From assembly GCF_025766255.1 (NCBI RefSeq), contig NW_026516773.1:1-64000 (forward strand): a stretch of 64,000 nucleotides of DNA, written 5' to 3'. The notes beneath the pieces were generated by a model. The model did not search any database. It saw only the letters and a program-made list of their open reading frames with translations, and had not been told where the DNA came from. A program made the translations under genes and the position numbers. Below are positions 23,834 to 34,377 of this stretch, in pieces. How positions within the stretch are numbered: position 1 is the stretch's first letter; each line of letters opens with the position of its first letter. The DNA comes from Zychaea mexicana (lineage: Eukaryota > Mucoromycota > Mucoromycetes > Mucorales > Lichtheimiaceae).

Positions 23834-26800
23834 AGGTTTCATAGGAGCCACTGAAAATTCGCGCACAAAAATGCCGGATAAATATATGTCCGATAGGTAA
23901 AAATGCACCTTCTTCTTCTAAAACTATGAAATTGTCAAAAACGATCGCAAACAATTAAATAACAGTCTTCAAAAAATATATGCAGCTTACAGTAGGCTAC
24001 AATAACTCTTGGATGTATAATTGTTGCTAAAAGCGACTTTGTATAAGATATTTTGCTCATATAGCTTTATATGTGGCTTATCAAAAGTAGTAATAGATGC
24101 TAGATGAGTTTCAATAGTAGTTTATAGAGTGATTCCTGGGCCTGGGTTGTTTTGATTCTCTCTCTCCCTCCTTTCTTGTTATTAGCTATGGATCTCATTT
24201 CTAACACCACCTTGCCAATTGGCCCAACTCATTTGCCTACTGTTCAAGAAGCGATCGCTAGCAATGCATTCGACGAAAGTCGATCGTATTATTGCAAGAG
24301 ATGTCGCCACTGTAAGCCAGGACTTGATTACCTCGGTCGAATGAGACCATACAGGACTTGTATAGATTGTCGTCATAGGAATACACCCCTTGAAGTTATT
24401 TCTATCGACCAAATGGTAGACCTCAACTTTTTGGAAGAACAATATACAGGTCCAGGTACCGATGTAAGTGTAAATTGGATATGGTTGCAGTGCAACTACC
24501 TAAATAATGCTGTAGTTACGTTTTTGCTTATTTATCTTGAACTCTATAGGATACCCCATTCTATTGCTATCTATCCATTGATTCTATCATGGAAATTATG
24601 TCTGATGAAGACATGATTGATAGAATTATAGAAGAGGTGCAAAAGTGCGACGGATACCGCTATATATTGAAGAATGTGGCAGATCCAGAGCAATCGAACA
24701 ACCTATCGTTCACTGCGTACTGTTCGCGCTCCCAAACGTATCAGAACCAGATTTCGGAGGAGCTTCTTAGACGCGTGAATGTTAGAATGCCTACATTCAC
24801 GTGCGGAGGTCGTATCAAGGGAACGATTAGAAGAGATCTCGGCTACGTGGAGCTCATGGTGGCGCATCAAGAGCATGAGAACGTAGGTGTCAGCGTCGAT
24901 GAGCACGGAGTCACCATCCGCACCATCGAGCGTTATTTGGTGCCTCCCAATATACGTTCGTATATTGCCGAAAACGCTCTTGAAACAGATGCGACAGCTC
25001 TGTACCAGCATGTTGTCCAACTGTTCCGAAACTGTGATGTGACACCTATGCAAGTGTACTACTGGTGGAGCCGCACCTTTGAATCCCAGTATCGTCCTCA
25101 TGATGACCAGTTGACGTCGACCAGGATGCTTGTTGAACGTTACAACAGTCGAGGTTTTTACGAGGTATGTAGAAAACAGATATCTGCTGACAATGATCTA
25201 GGTTTTTGCTTTATAAGCTGGCGTTAGGTCTTAATATTAGTAGTGATATTCCAGTGTAAGTAGAATCTTATATAGTTCAATAAAAAATAGGTTTTTTGGA
25301 GACGTACCCTTGATTATGTTGCCTTTGGTTTCATTACTCCTTTTTTCCAATTGTTGGTGATGAGTGGATGTATTGAAGAGTATTGCATTGATTCGACGTT
25401 CAAAACGAATCGTGCTAATTCCGAGTTGTATGGCATTATTGCCAATGTAAATGGCGTGGGATTTCCGATTGCGTACCTGCTTTATACCTCTCTTGAAACT
25501 GCCCCTGGAAACACCAAAACCGAGACGCTCAAAGGGTTCTTTCGCTCGTTGAAAGATTACGGCTTTGATCCTACATTCATGTTTTCTGATAAAGATCAAG
25601 CTCAAATGAATGCCATCGAAGCCACGTGGGGCCCTGCTCGATTGCGTTTATGTCTGTGGCACTTACAAAGATCAGTTGAACGCAAACTCTGCCAGGCGCG
25701 AAGCACAAACATACCACCATACGATCCTTTTGAAGCACAGCAGCATTTCCCTTTCGTCGACACAGACTTTGTGCCATCAATTGGAGGCCGCGACAGAAGA
25801 AATGCAATAATGCAAAAACCTGCACGCACTGAGATCATTAATATGATGACTGAGCATTATCATATGCATCCATTGATACCTGATGGTAAAATGCCATGTT
25901 AAACATGCACTCGAGTCTTTTAAATCCTCATAAATTACCGTAACCTAACAATTATGTAACTGCTGATTCATTAAATATATAGGCGTGCATAGACGTACAT
26001 CGGATGAAATTCATCAATATGCTGCTGAACGGGTTTACAACTATTGCCAAGTAAACCAGAACATTGATGCTTGGATTTACCTCTACAACAACTGGTATAA
26101 ACCACGTGCATTGGAACAATGGGCGCGCAGTGCTATTCCAGATCGTATCCCTGCAGGCAAGACAACCATGCTTATCGAAGCCATTGGAAGGTCTTATAGT
26201 GCAACCACCTCTACCGCCACAACCGTGCCCGCTTGGACTTGCTTGTCTTTGTTATCATGGATAAGCATTTTCCTGAGTTGCGGCACAAATATAATCGTGA
26301 TATTGTCCGTTCCCGTGCTCCTACAAGATGGCAACAATCCTTCGTTAGCCAGTGGAACAAGGATTACAGAAAAGCAGAAAACGTGGACGCTGATGCACTG
26401 TACATACCATCAGTTGTAACATGGACTTGCGGCTGTAAGGCTTTCCTGAGAAGCCGGTTCCTATGCTGTAAACATCTCATGTCGCGTTCGGGCTTTCGTC
26501 GTATAGCAGCTAGGGGACACTTCATCCAACGTGTTTCGATTGCCCCATTCATTCGTATTAGGCCAGTAAGTTCAGTTTCTTCATATTTTGCTGTTAGCAG
26601 ATTGGTTTTTATAGCATCTCCAGTGGACTCGCTACCCTCTTGTTGTAAAAGAATCAATTACCTTCAATTTCAGTGAAACTGCGGTGATCTTGTCCTTTGG
26701 GGAAAAGGATGTGAGAGTGTTGTGATGTGTACCGAAACTGTTACCTTAAAAGAGCAGAAAATACTTTGGAAACTTGATCTTTTGATATCTTGACAAGCTT

Positions 26801-28056
26801 GTTTGCATCACAATATGGGTGATTTAGCTAGTACTATACATTATCAACCGATAAGTCGATGATTTATCTGTTTAGGGTACCGTACAGTTGCTCAAGGTAT
26901 CATCTCAGCACTATACACTGGATAGTAGTTTTTTGTATAGAGATATTTATAGTTATGCTTGGGATGCTTTATGGCTCGCCATTTCGCAAAAACAGAGTGA
27001 CAGCGAGTCCCTTGGAGATGGACTAGTTACACATTATTCCATAACACGTTATTCCTATATTATTTAGTTAGCAGAAAATATCTTTCGTGATATGGCATTG
27101 CCTGAAGAAGGCGGCCCTGCTCCAACAACCACCACTCCCACCAGTCCCATTATCATCACTATAGACGACTCCTTCGACGATGACGAAAGCGCAGTGAATA
27201 CAGCAACAACATTACATCAACAGTCACCACCACTAGCAGCTGAAACTGGCGAGATTGATCAAAACACTGTCATTCTTAATGATAGTGAGCGTGATCTTTT
27301 GCGGCGTGAGCAGTGCATGGAAGAAAACAGACGGCAACGTCGTGAATTGTTGGAGAGAATGCAACAATTAGCTGATGACTTCTCAGTTGAAACCACGGGT
27401 TACCGTGTTTCGTTGCCTCCCGCTTTGCTGCGAGATTTCGACATGGCTGTTGAACGTGACGATATCCAAACACATTTAGCAAACGTAATACAATCCCGTC
27501 GCAGGCGTACAATGCCCAGAACATATACAGATGTATTGCGGTACACTCACAATGTTTAAGTATGTGCCATAAATAATTCCTCCCTTGATGTACATTAATC
27601 TTTGCTTTTTGTAACATTAACATGCTTTTTAATTATATACATCTTTTTTCCTAGACTTCTCACTATATTTTGTTTCTTTTCCTTCCCTTTCTCTTCGTCT
27701 CTTTGTCTTAGCACTTAAATCTTATCACTCCTCTTTGATATATATTCTTTCATAAGCTTTTTTTCTATTCGTTCCCCTTTTCTATGTAAATATAAATATT
27801 TCATACAATCGGTAACTGCGATCATCTTGCCTATTAACATAATTGCAGGCAGGTAGGTTAATTTAGTATATATGGATAACGTTAGTTTACGTTCAAAACT
27901 GGTATATTGGTTTTTTAACAGTTAGCGAATGAAGTAATGGTAAAAAAAGTGTCGGAGATTGTATATCATTTCTTGCTAAAATGTGGGTGTTTCCTTACGG
28001 AATTATATTTAGCCGAACTTTTTGTGCGCGAATTTTCAGCGGCTCTAAGAGCACAT
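23834..28056 (+). mobile_element. MULE-2: Mutator-like element nested in Harbinger-1
   Basis: A 4,223-bp insertion flanked by the 9-bp direct repeat CAGATAGAT (23825-23833 and 28057-28065), the target-duplication length typical of Mutator-like elements. Its ends are imperfect terminal inverted repeats of about 60 bp sharing CTGAAAATTCGCGCACAAAA (left near 23851, right near 28020-28040 in reverse). It contains one transposase gene (24188-27559). It is a diverged paralogue of MULE-1. Confidence 0.92.
24188..27559 (+). pseudogene. MULE-2 transposase gene, lightly decayed
   Basis: ATG at 24188 (MDLISNTTLPIG). Parts in order: Cys zinc-ribbon-like motif (YYCKRCRHCKPG...RTCIDCRHRNTP); MULE DDE domain (EEYCIDSTFKTNRANSELYG, FMFSDKDQAQMNAIEATW, RLCLWHLQRSVERKL); SWIM-type zinc finger (WTCGCKAF...CCKHLM) near 26430; and an acidic then charged helical tail (27092-27559). 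Introns by splice signals and frame: 24464-24549, 25165-25290, 25886-25982 and 26565-27067. The fourth, at 503 bp, is unusually long. Lesions are few: a one-base deletion near 26181 and a TAG near 26196. In an active copy the protein would cut and insert the element via its terminal repeats. Confidence 0.85.
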
Positions 28057-28065
28057 CAGATAGAT

Positions 28066-28941
28066 GTCCAAATGCAGCTAGGCATCACGCTGCAAAGACT
28101 CGCACACAACAGAAGTGGAAACTCCACTATGAAACTTGGGATGGAATGGGGTGTATCTACAGGCTTTGTCAGCAAATGTATTTATCGCGTTATTGGAGTC
28201 ATCAACAAATTAATGTTGACTGATTTTTTGTCCTGGCCTGATGAAGAAGAACGCAAGTCGATTGCTGCGCGCATAGAATCCAAGACCGGCTTCCCCTGGT
28301 GTGTCGGTTTTGTCGATGGCACCCATGTCAACTTTGCTCAAAGACCCAAAGAACAAGGCGAAGTTTACTTCCACCGCAAATCACGCTACTCCATGGATCT
28401 TCAGATCATATGTGATGATAACTGCTATATCCGATCCATCTGTTGCGGATATCCTGTTTCTATGAGCGACGCAAGTGTATTTAGCAGCCAATCTCTTCCA
28501 GGACTGTTTCCTGATGCCCATTTTTCAGGAAACGAATATTTAATTGGTGATTCTGGATATGGGCTTACGACGCGTCTGATCACCCCATAATGCAGTCCAA
28601 CAGCCCAACTGCACAAGGATTACGAAACGTTCAACTTCCAGCATGCATCAGGTAGGGTGGCTGTTGAAAATACGATTGGTATCTTGAAAGGAAGGTGGCG
28701 CTTTTTAAAGAATGTCCCATTGCAACTGAGATCCAAGGACGAATTCGAAAAGCTAAACAATATAATCGTTGCAACATGTCTTCTCTATAACTATCTCTTC
28801 CGAGGCAATAAAAAATGGGATCCGGACACCGAAAACGATACTGGAAGCAATGAGCATAGCACATCATCACAGCTTTCAGACGCAGAAGGGAAAAGAGACC
28901 TCCTGAAAAACATTATAGTTGATTTTACATCTAGACAATAA
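28066..28941 (+). pseudogene. Harbinger-1 transposase, C-terminal part after the MULE-2 insertion
   Basis: Continues in frame from 23833: VQMQLGITLQRLAHNRSG (HTH region), VGFVDGTHVNFAQRPKEQ (first catalytic Asp), YLIGDSGYGLTTRLITP (second Asp) and VAVENTIGILKGRWRFL (Glu). A single nonsense codon, TAA at 28588-28590, sits where the family has Tyr (TPY). Otherwise the frame is open to the stop at 28941. Apart from the nested MULE-2, only this stop disables the gene, so the Harbinger copy was fairly young when it was hit. Confidence 0.88.
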
Positions 28942-28970
28942 ACTTTTGTTTATACATAAAATGCCAGTGA

Positions 28971-29978
28971 CTACTCGTATACATTTTCAATTATCTGTTT
29001 GGCTTCGTCAGTAGTCTTTCCAAGTTTCAATAGCTCAATGAAAAACTTGGTTCTGTCACTAGCGTAAGTCTGCTGTTCTTATGCCTGGGATGCACGTTTC
29101 TGCTCTGCTATTTGTGCCTGGGACGCACGTTTCTGTTCTGCAAATCGCGCCTTCTCCAATTGCAGTCTCTCATGCTTGAGCTTGAGCTTTTTCGACTCTA
29201 ACTTGCGTCGTTTGGCTTCATTGACCGAGTAAATGGCAGTAAAGTTTCTGCCGCGTGGCACATTATCGTCGTCGTCGTCGTCGTCATCGTCATCGTCAGA
29301 GCCGCTTTTTACCCTGCTGGAAGCAATGCTGTTCACCTCCTCATTCTGGGGCTCCGGACTGGGTGCAGCATGCTCCAAGAATCGTTCCATAGACTCTTCG
29401 AAATTGTCGACAGTGATTTCTTATGTCTCGCTGTCGACATCTGCTTGTTCGAAGAACGAGGAGCAAGGCACGTTTTCGTCGACAACATGATTCGTCGGCA
29501 ATGCTTCAGTTGCTGTTGCTGCTACTGCAGTTTCCACTGCAGGTAACTCAGTAGCTGGCACAAGAGTGGATGCATGTGCAGAGATCGATGGCGGAAGGCC
29601 AGTATGCAAAACTGTGCTTAGGCTGATATTCTCCCTTTGGCCAAAGATTGTTTCTATCTCATAGAAGTAGGGGCACATATGAATGAGTTTGTCAACAATA
29701 TATTTTATGCCCTTTTTACGTTCTTTTTGGCTGATCTCTCTGCCAAAGCCAGAAGCTTCTGACTTTCTTTTGGTACTGATATACCGTCTCTTATAACTTT
29801 CGAAACGGCTTTTCGTTTTCTGCCAGTCCCAACCAACGCCGGTTTTCTCATTGATTGCCGTGGCCATCTCAGTGTATGCAGCTGTTTGCGTTCCTTTCTT
29901 TTTTATGCCTGGTGCTGACTGCTCGCCTGTGCCTGACCACTTCTCGAAGTTTTCACGAATGGTAAGCCAGTTGACCAT
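28971..29978 (-). pseudogene. Harbinger-1 partner gene: trihelix/Myb-like DNA-binding protein
   Basis: Starts MVNWLTIRENFEKWSGTGEQ at 29978. The N-terminal domain (about residues 1-90) looks trihelix/SANT-like, with WDWQKTKSRFESYKRRYISTK. A Thr/Ala/Val-rich linker follows, then an 11-Asp run encoded by a GTC/ATC trinucleotide repeat (29268-29300), then a Lys/Gln-rich coiled-coil tail (AKRRKLESKKLKLKHERLQL). Two in-frame TAA codons (29421-29423 and 29079-29081) interrupt an otherwise continuous 336-codon frame; both fit CAA-to-TAA change. It converges with the transposase, with 29 bp between the stops. Confidence 0.75.
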
Positions 29979-30323
29979 TACTTCACATACTTCACTTGAA
30001 GTGTGATCTTGGCTGGCCTTTTGTACACAAAAGATACCGAAGTTAACTTTAACTCATTTAACTGAAAGGTAACGTTAGTGTCTTATTCTCTATAGGTGAA
30101 GTCTCATTATGAACCGTGGTGGTTGCATTTGTGGTATATTCGTTTGTCATATTGAGCAGAAAGGAGTAGAATTTATTTCGATGCGTCTTACACGTATAAA
30201 GATGATAGTTCCATCCCAACCCAGAATTTGCAAGTCACAAGCGCAAGAAAAGTGCATTTCTTGAGGAAGAAATGCGGTTTTTGGGCTGTTAAAAAGCAGA
30301 AACTCCTAAGCGTGAAACCCCCT

Positions 30324-30770
30324 AATATGTTTAAATAATTCTGGATTATTTTTTCTTGAACTATATAATCTTAATAAGATAGATGAAAACATGTTTTTAT
30401 AGTAATTATTTAAAATTTTATTTAATCTAATATAATTCTCTTCAAACATCCAAAATTTCTTATTAAAATCATAAAATGAACTATAAGGTAGATGTCTTTT
30501 TATATTATCTCTTCCTGATTTACCTGAAACTAAATGATATAGTAAAAATAAACCTTTTTCGATTTCATTATATGGTCCTGGATATTCAATATTTGAATAC
30601 AATATATTAAAAAAAAGAATACTGTAGTATATCCTAACTTATTTTTTAATTCAATTTTGATTCTATCTATATTATTTATTTATATTTATTTCAGTACGAT
30701 GTTTAAATTTGTAATGAATAATATTCCAATTTTCATTTAAGAATTCCCAATATTGGTTTATTATTTTTTC
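30324..30770 (-). pseudogene. AT-rich element 1 transposase, N-terminal part
   Basis: The part upstream of the Harbinger-1 insertion. In frame: NENWNIIHYKFKHRTE, then IEYPGPYNEIEKGLFLLYHL and YSSFYDFNKKFWMFEEN, ending at FKHI where Harbinger-1 sits. It matches the same region of copy 3 (YKHRTELKN, YPSPYFENEKGLYLIYHLI). Frameshifts are present around 30610-30700. Sequence from about 30770 to 31111 is AT-rich and may hold the extreme N-terminus or 5' flank. Confidence 0.65.
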
Positions 30771-31510
30771 AGCTTCTAAATTTATATTATTTTCACAATT
30801 ATCTGAGATTTCTATTAGATCTTTTATATTATTAGTAGTAGCTATTTTTTTATAAGTGATAATAGAATATAAGCAATAATTTCAATGAAACAGGACTCTT
30901 AACAGTATTATCTGCAATCAAGAAGAACCTTATAGCCTTAGACAAATGTCAAAAATTTATAAAATAATTATAATTATATTTATATTTTAAGGGTTACTCA
31001 ATATAATAAATAAACATTCAATTTTTACAAAAAAGTAATTGAGTTTAAAATTGATTTATAATAATCATAAAATATACAACAATCATTAATTTTATTAAAA
31101 TCAAAAAGTATTGGTATATCCTCTTTGAATGGCGTTGAAGTAACTGTGACGCATATCATTACTTCTTCCCCTACAATGGTACTCATAATGAATTGTCCTC
31201 TATGACATACTACTTTACTAGATTTAATGTGGTTTCTCGATCAGTTGGATCAAGATTGTGCATTCCATCTGAGATTGCACAGTTAGGGGCTATCAAGAGA
31301 ATTATCTTAGAGCAAGTCCAGTGAACTAGCTAAATTTTCCTTTTTTTTCACTACTCGCTATTCCAATTATTCTTTTTGGCGAGTCAATTTTTACAGCGGA
31401 CTAGCTATTATTGCCGACTAGCAATAGCGGACTTAAATTGTGTGATTGTCTTTTTGTGTTCCTGCATATTTGTTTATTTCCTACTTTCTCTCTCCTATCT
31501 TATATTAAAT

Positions 31511-32996
31511 ATGCCTAACTTGAAATGCCTCATGAACCTTATTATTGACGAAGAAGAAGAAGAGCAGCGTCGCATCGCTGTGTTCAAACGTCATATAGAA
31601 GAGATCGACTATATGATCCAACAGGAGTATGCAACAAAGAAGAAGCATCGTGGATCTGTCCCTGGCCATCAAACGACTCACCGAGATCGCATTGCAATGG
31701 ATGCACATCTGTTCAAACACTATTTTGCCGAAGATACGGTGTATCCGGCACATATGTTCAGAAACCGGTATCGAATGGATCGAGACCTGCTGTTGCACGT
31801 GATGGAGGGTGTGAAGTAGTAGGACGATTATTTCGTCTAGAAACGCGACGCCACTCACAAACTCGGCCTCTCGTCGTATCAAAAAATTACTTCAGCAATG
31901 AGACAACTCGCGTATAGTGTCCCAGCAGATGCAACCGACGAGTATGTGCGCACGGGCAAGTCGACGGCGCTCGAATGCCTCAAACGGTTCTGCGCTGCAG
32001 TTATTGCTGCTTTTGGCGACAAGTACTTGCGCACGCCAAACGAGGATGATATCTGCAAGATCTTAGCCTTCAATGAGAAGCGTGGCTTTCCAGGCATGCT
32101 CGGCTCAGTGGACTGTATGCATTGGAGATGGAAAAACTGCCCCACCACATGGCACAGGCAGTATTCTGGTAAGGAGAAGGCACCCACTGTGGTATTGGAA
32201 GCTGCTGCTACTCATGACTTGTGGATCTGGCATGTCTTTTTTGGGTGTCCCGGCACATTGAATGAGATCAATGTGCTTGAGCGATCGCACCTCTTTGCCG
32301 ATCTTGCTGCTGGACGTGCGCCACTAGTAGATGTTTCCATCAACAGCCACGAGTACAACATGGGGTACTATCTGGCCGATGGAATCTACCCTCGCTGGGC
32401 GACGCTGGTCAAGCCCCTTTCGAACCCGCATGGCCTTATTCTTTTACTCATAATAAATGATAGTTTTATAGAAGGACAATGGCTAGTTGAAGGCTGCTTT
32501 TTGTGGAGCATATCTACGATCATTTGTATTTATTTAAAATGAAGACATTAGCATCAATACGGAAAGAAAATGAGTGAACAATATTGTGGAGATCATGCTT
32601 CTTTCTCTTATTAATTTGAATATTCGCGATGTAGCTTTTTCAAACAATGCAAGAGGCCGCACGAAAGGACATTGAACGAGCTTTTGGTGTTCTACAAGCT
32701 CGGTACAAGATTGTCAAGGAACCGGCTCGATTGTGGAAGCTGGAAGAACCCACCATAATCATGAGACATATGTGATTCTTCATAATATGATAGTCGAAAA
32801 CGATCCGGATGTCTCACGAACATTGCATGAATGGAGATACTCGTAAGAAGTCTTTGATTAAGCAAGAGAAAATCCATCCATCTTGCAAGATTTCATCCGA
32901 CGTCACAAAGAAATTAGGGATGTAAACACGCATGATCGTTTGAGACATGATCTCATGGAACATCTTTGGCAAATGGAAGGTGAACAGGATACATAA
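31511..32996 (+). pseudogene. Harbinger-3 transposase, decayed
   Basis: Starts MPNLKCLMNLIIDEEEEEQR at 31511. Landmarks: FAEDTVYPAHMFRNRYRMDR; YSVPADATDEYVRTGKSTAL; MLGSVDCMHWRWKNCP (first Asp); NEINVLERS; YYLADGIYPRWATLVKP (second Asp); and AARKDIERAFGVLQARYKIV (Glu). Lesions: TAG TAG at about 31817-31822, another TAG near 31840, roughly 200 bp of non-coding sequence between 32437 and 32640 (an insertion or unrecognised intron), and a frameshift near 32770. The stop is at 32994-32996, after EHLWQMEGEQDT. Confidence 0.85.
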
Positions 32997-33120
32997 ACCC
33001 TACTTCCATCCCCACCCTTTTCTCTCCTTTTCCCTCTTTCCTTTTCTTCCTTTCGTTTTTTGTTTTCTTAACCTCTATCTGAACTTCTTTTCCTTAAAAG
33101 ACATCGCTTTATTCTTCTCC

Positions 33121-34153
33121 TTACTCTTCTTCTTCATCGCTTTCTTCTACTTTCTGTTCTTCTTGCTGTTGTTGTTGTTGTTGTTGCTGCTCACCAACAA
33201 TGCGGGCCAAAATCCGAGCCTTCATAGCCATGAAGTAGGCACAGGCGAGGTCGTCCATGCCGTCTATGGGAATTGCTATGATCTCCTGGTCAGCTATTTA
33301 AGCGAGAGCAGCAGATCGTTCTTGTGAGAGAGCGAGCTGCTCACGCTCAATAGCCAACGACTTGGCATGCATCTTCTCCCACTAGTTGATGTCAGTGGCA
33401 TGGCACTTAGCCTGTTTGCGGCCAATCGGCTGGCTATGGCCATCGTCGTCATCGTCAACGTCGTCGTTTTCATCGCCATCACTGCCATTGGTAGTGGCAG
33501 CAGCAGGTCTTCTTCTTCTTCTTCTTTTACTTCTTTCGGTCTGGCTGTGCCACTTTTCTGCATACTGGAGAACCTTCCAGCAGTGTTCCAGTTTGAAGCC
33601 ACTGCTGCCGTGCTTCTGCTGGTACAGGCTCTTGGCTGCTGCAATCTTCAGGTAAAATAAGATTATATTGATAGTAAGGACATGTTTTCTTTATTTAGCA
33701 TTACATACAATAAAAACAGAAACACTTCAAGAGTACTAGTTACTATAAATTTACCTGGTCATCTGGGGTCGTGCCATTGGCATTTACTCTTTCGATTTGA
33801 GCTAAGCAAGCACAGAACTTTGAAACTTTGGGGTGAATGACACCCCAACAGTTCATCAACGCGCCAGCATTGCGCTCGACAGTGTTGTTGGCATCCTGGC
33901 AGCGAGACCCGAATTCAGAGTGGATTCGATCCCATAGACGCGAGACAGTCTGGTCACTCCCGTCGATAGGATTGACTGAGACGTTGGGCCATGAGGCGCA
34001 CAAATCTTCGTCCTCGTCTTCTGTCTAGTTATGACCACCGGTGGTAGGGGGACGGGAAGTAGAGTTAATAGTAGTGGCTGGTAATGAGGAGGAGGAGGCT
34101 TCCAAAGATGAGGGAAGGGACTCGCGAGGGGTGTTGTTGTTGTTGTTGCTCAT
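33121..34153 (-). pseudogene. Harbinger-3 partner gene: NAM-associated/SANT-like protein, decayed
   Basis: Start at 34153 (MSNNNNNTPRESLPSS; poly-Asn from a trinucleotide repeat). The SANT-like domain reads CASWPNVSVNPIDGSDQTVS then WDRIHSEFGSR, resembling the NAM-associated domain of PIF partner proteins. An intron of about 110 bp (around 33650-33755) is followed by KSLYQQKHGSSGFKLEHCWK, an Arg-rich run, an Asp-rich run and a poly-Gln tail. In-frame stops: TAG at 34025-34027, and later a TAG and a TAA. The gene is oriented towards the transposase gene, as in the other two Harbinger elements here. Confidence 0.7.
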
Positions 34154-34377
34154 TTTGCATAGGATAAAAAGATTGACGGAAAGAACAGAAAGATCACAAG
34201 AAAATGTTTTAGCGAGTCTATCAAAGTCTGTCAACTTTGACAGACAATGTGTCCGACAATAGCTATCCTTTAATTTCACTAGTTATTTTGGCGAGTCCGC
34301 TGGAGTGTCAACTAGCTATAATTTTTCTGTTAAATTTAGCGAAATCAGTGATTTAGCGAATCCGCTGGACTTGCTCT

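Larger units (their letters stand above)
23311..30323. mobile_element. PIF/Harbinger element 1, inserted in AT-rich element 1
   Basis: Terminal repeats AGGGGGTTTCACGCTT at 23311 and its reverse complement ending at 30323, flanked by the 3-bp duplication AAT (23308-23310, 30324-30326). Without MULE-2 the element is about 2.8 kb with two convergent genes: the transposase (plus, split by MULE-2) and a trihelix-type partner (minus). Removing the element and one AAT joins the two halves of the AT-rich transposase in frame, which confirms the borders. Confidence 0.9.
22197..31111 (-). mobile_element. AT-rich DDE-chromodomain element, copy 1 (contains two nested transposons)
   Basis: The base composition changes sharply at both edges, and the 9-bp word TGGTATATC lies directly outside each one (22188-22196 and 31112-31120), a likely target-site duplication. 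The element DNA is about 22197-23310 and 30327-31111; the middle is Harbinger-1. Its gene runs on the minus strand. No clear terminal inverted repeat was seen. The left end resembles that of copy 3 (AATCATTA shortly inside the edge). Confidence 0.6.
31310..34377. mobile_element. PIF/Harbinger element 3
   Basis: Ends GAGCAAGTCCAGTG at 31310 and its reverse complement (CGCTGGACTTGCTC) ending at 34377, with further imperfect inverted homology inside; left flank TTA, right flank TAA. It holds a plus-strand transposase (31511-32996) and a minus-strand SANT/NAM-associated-like partner (33121-34153). The family differs from Harbinger-1 and -2 and resembles the plant/oomycete-type PIF elements. The right flank TAAG.CTGATG lies in LIR sequence but the left flank does not. 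Confidence 0.85.

Noticed and set aside
23516..23908. Minus-strand frame spanning the MULE-2 left border
   Set aside because: It is the complement of the Harbinger-1 N-terminal exon plus the MULE terminal repeat; the border evidence shows no gene crosses it.
29233..29490. Plus-strand Ser-rich protein
   Set aside because: It is the reverse of the poly-Asp trinucleotide repeat in the Harbinger-1 partner gene.
33160..33200. Plus-strand Leu-rich membrane protein (32947-33327)
   Set aside because: The Leu run is the complement of the poly-Gln repeat that ends the Harbinger-3 partner gene on the minus strand.
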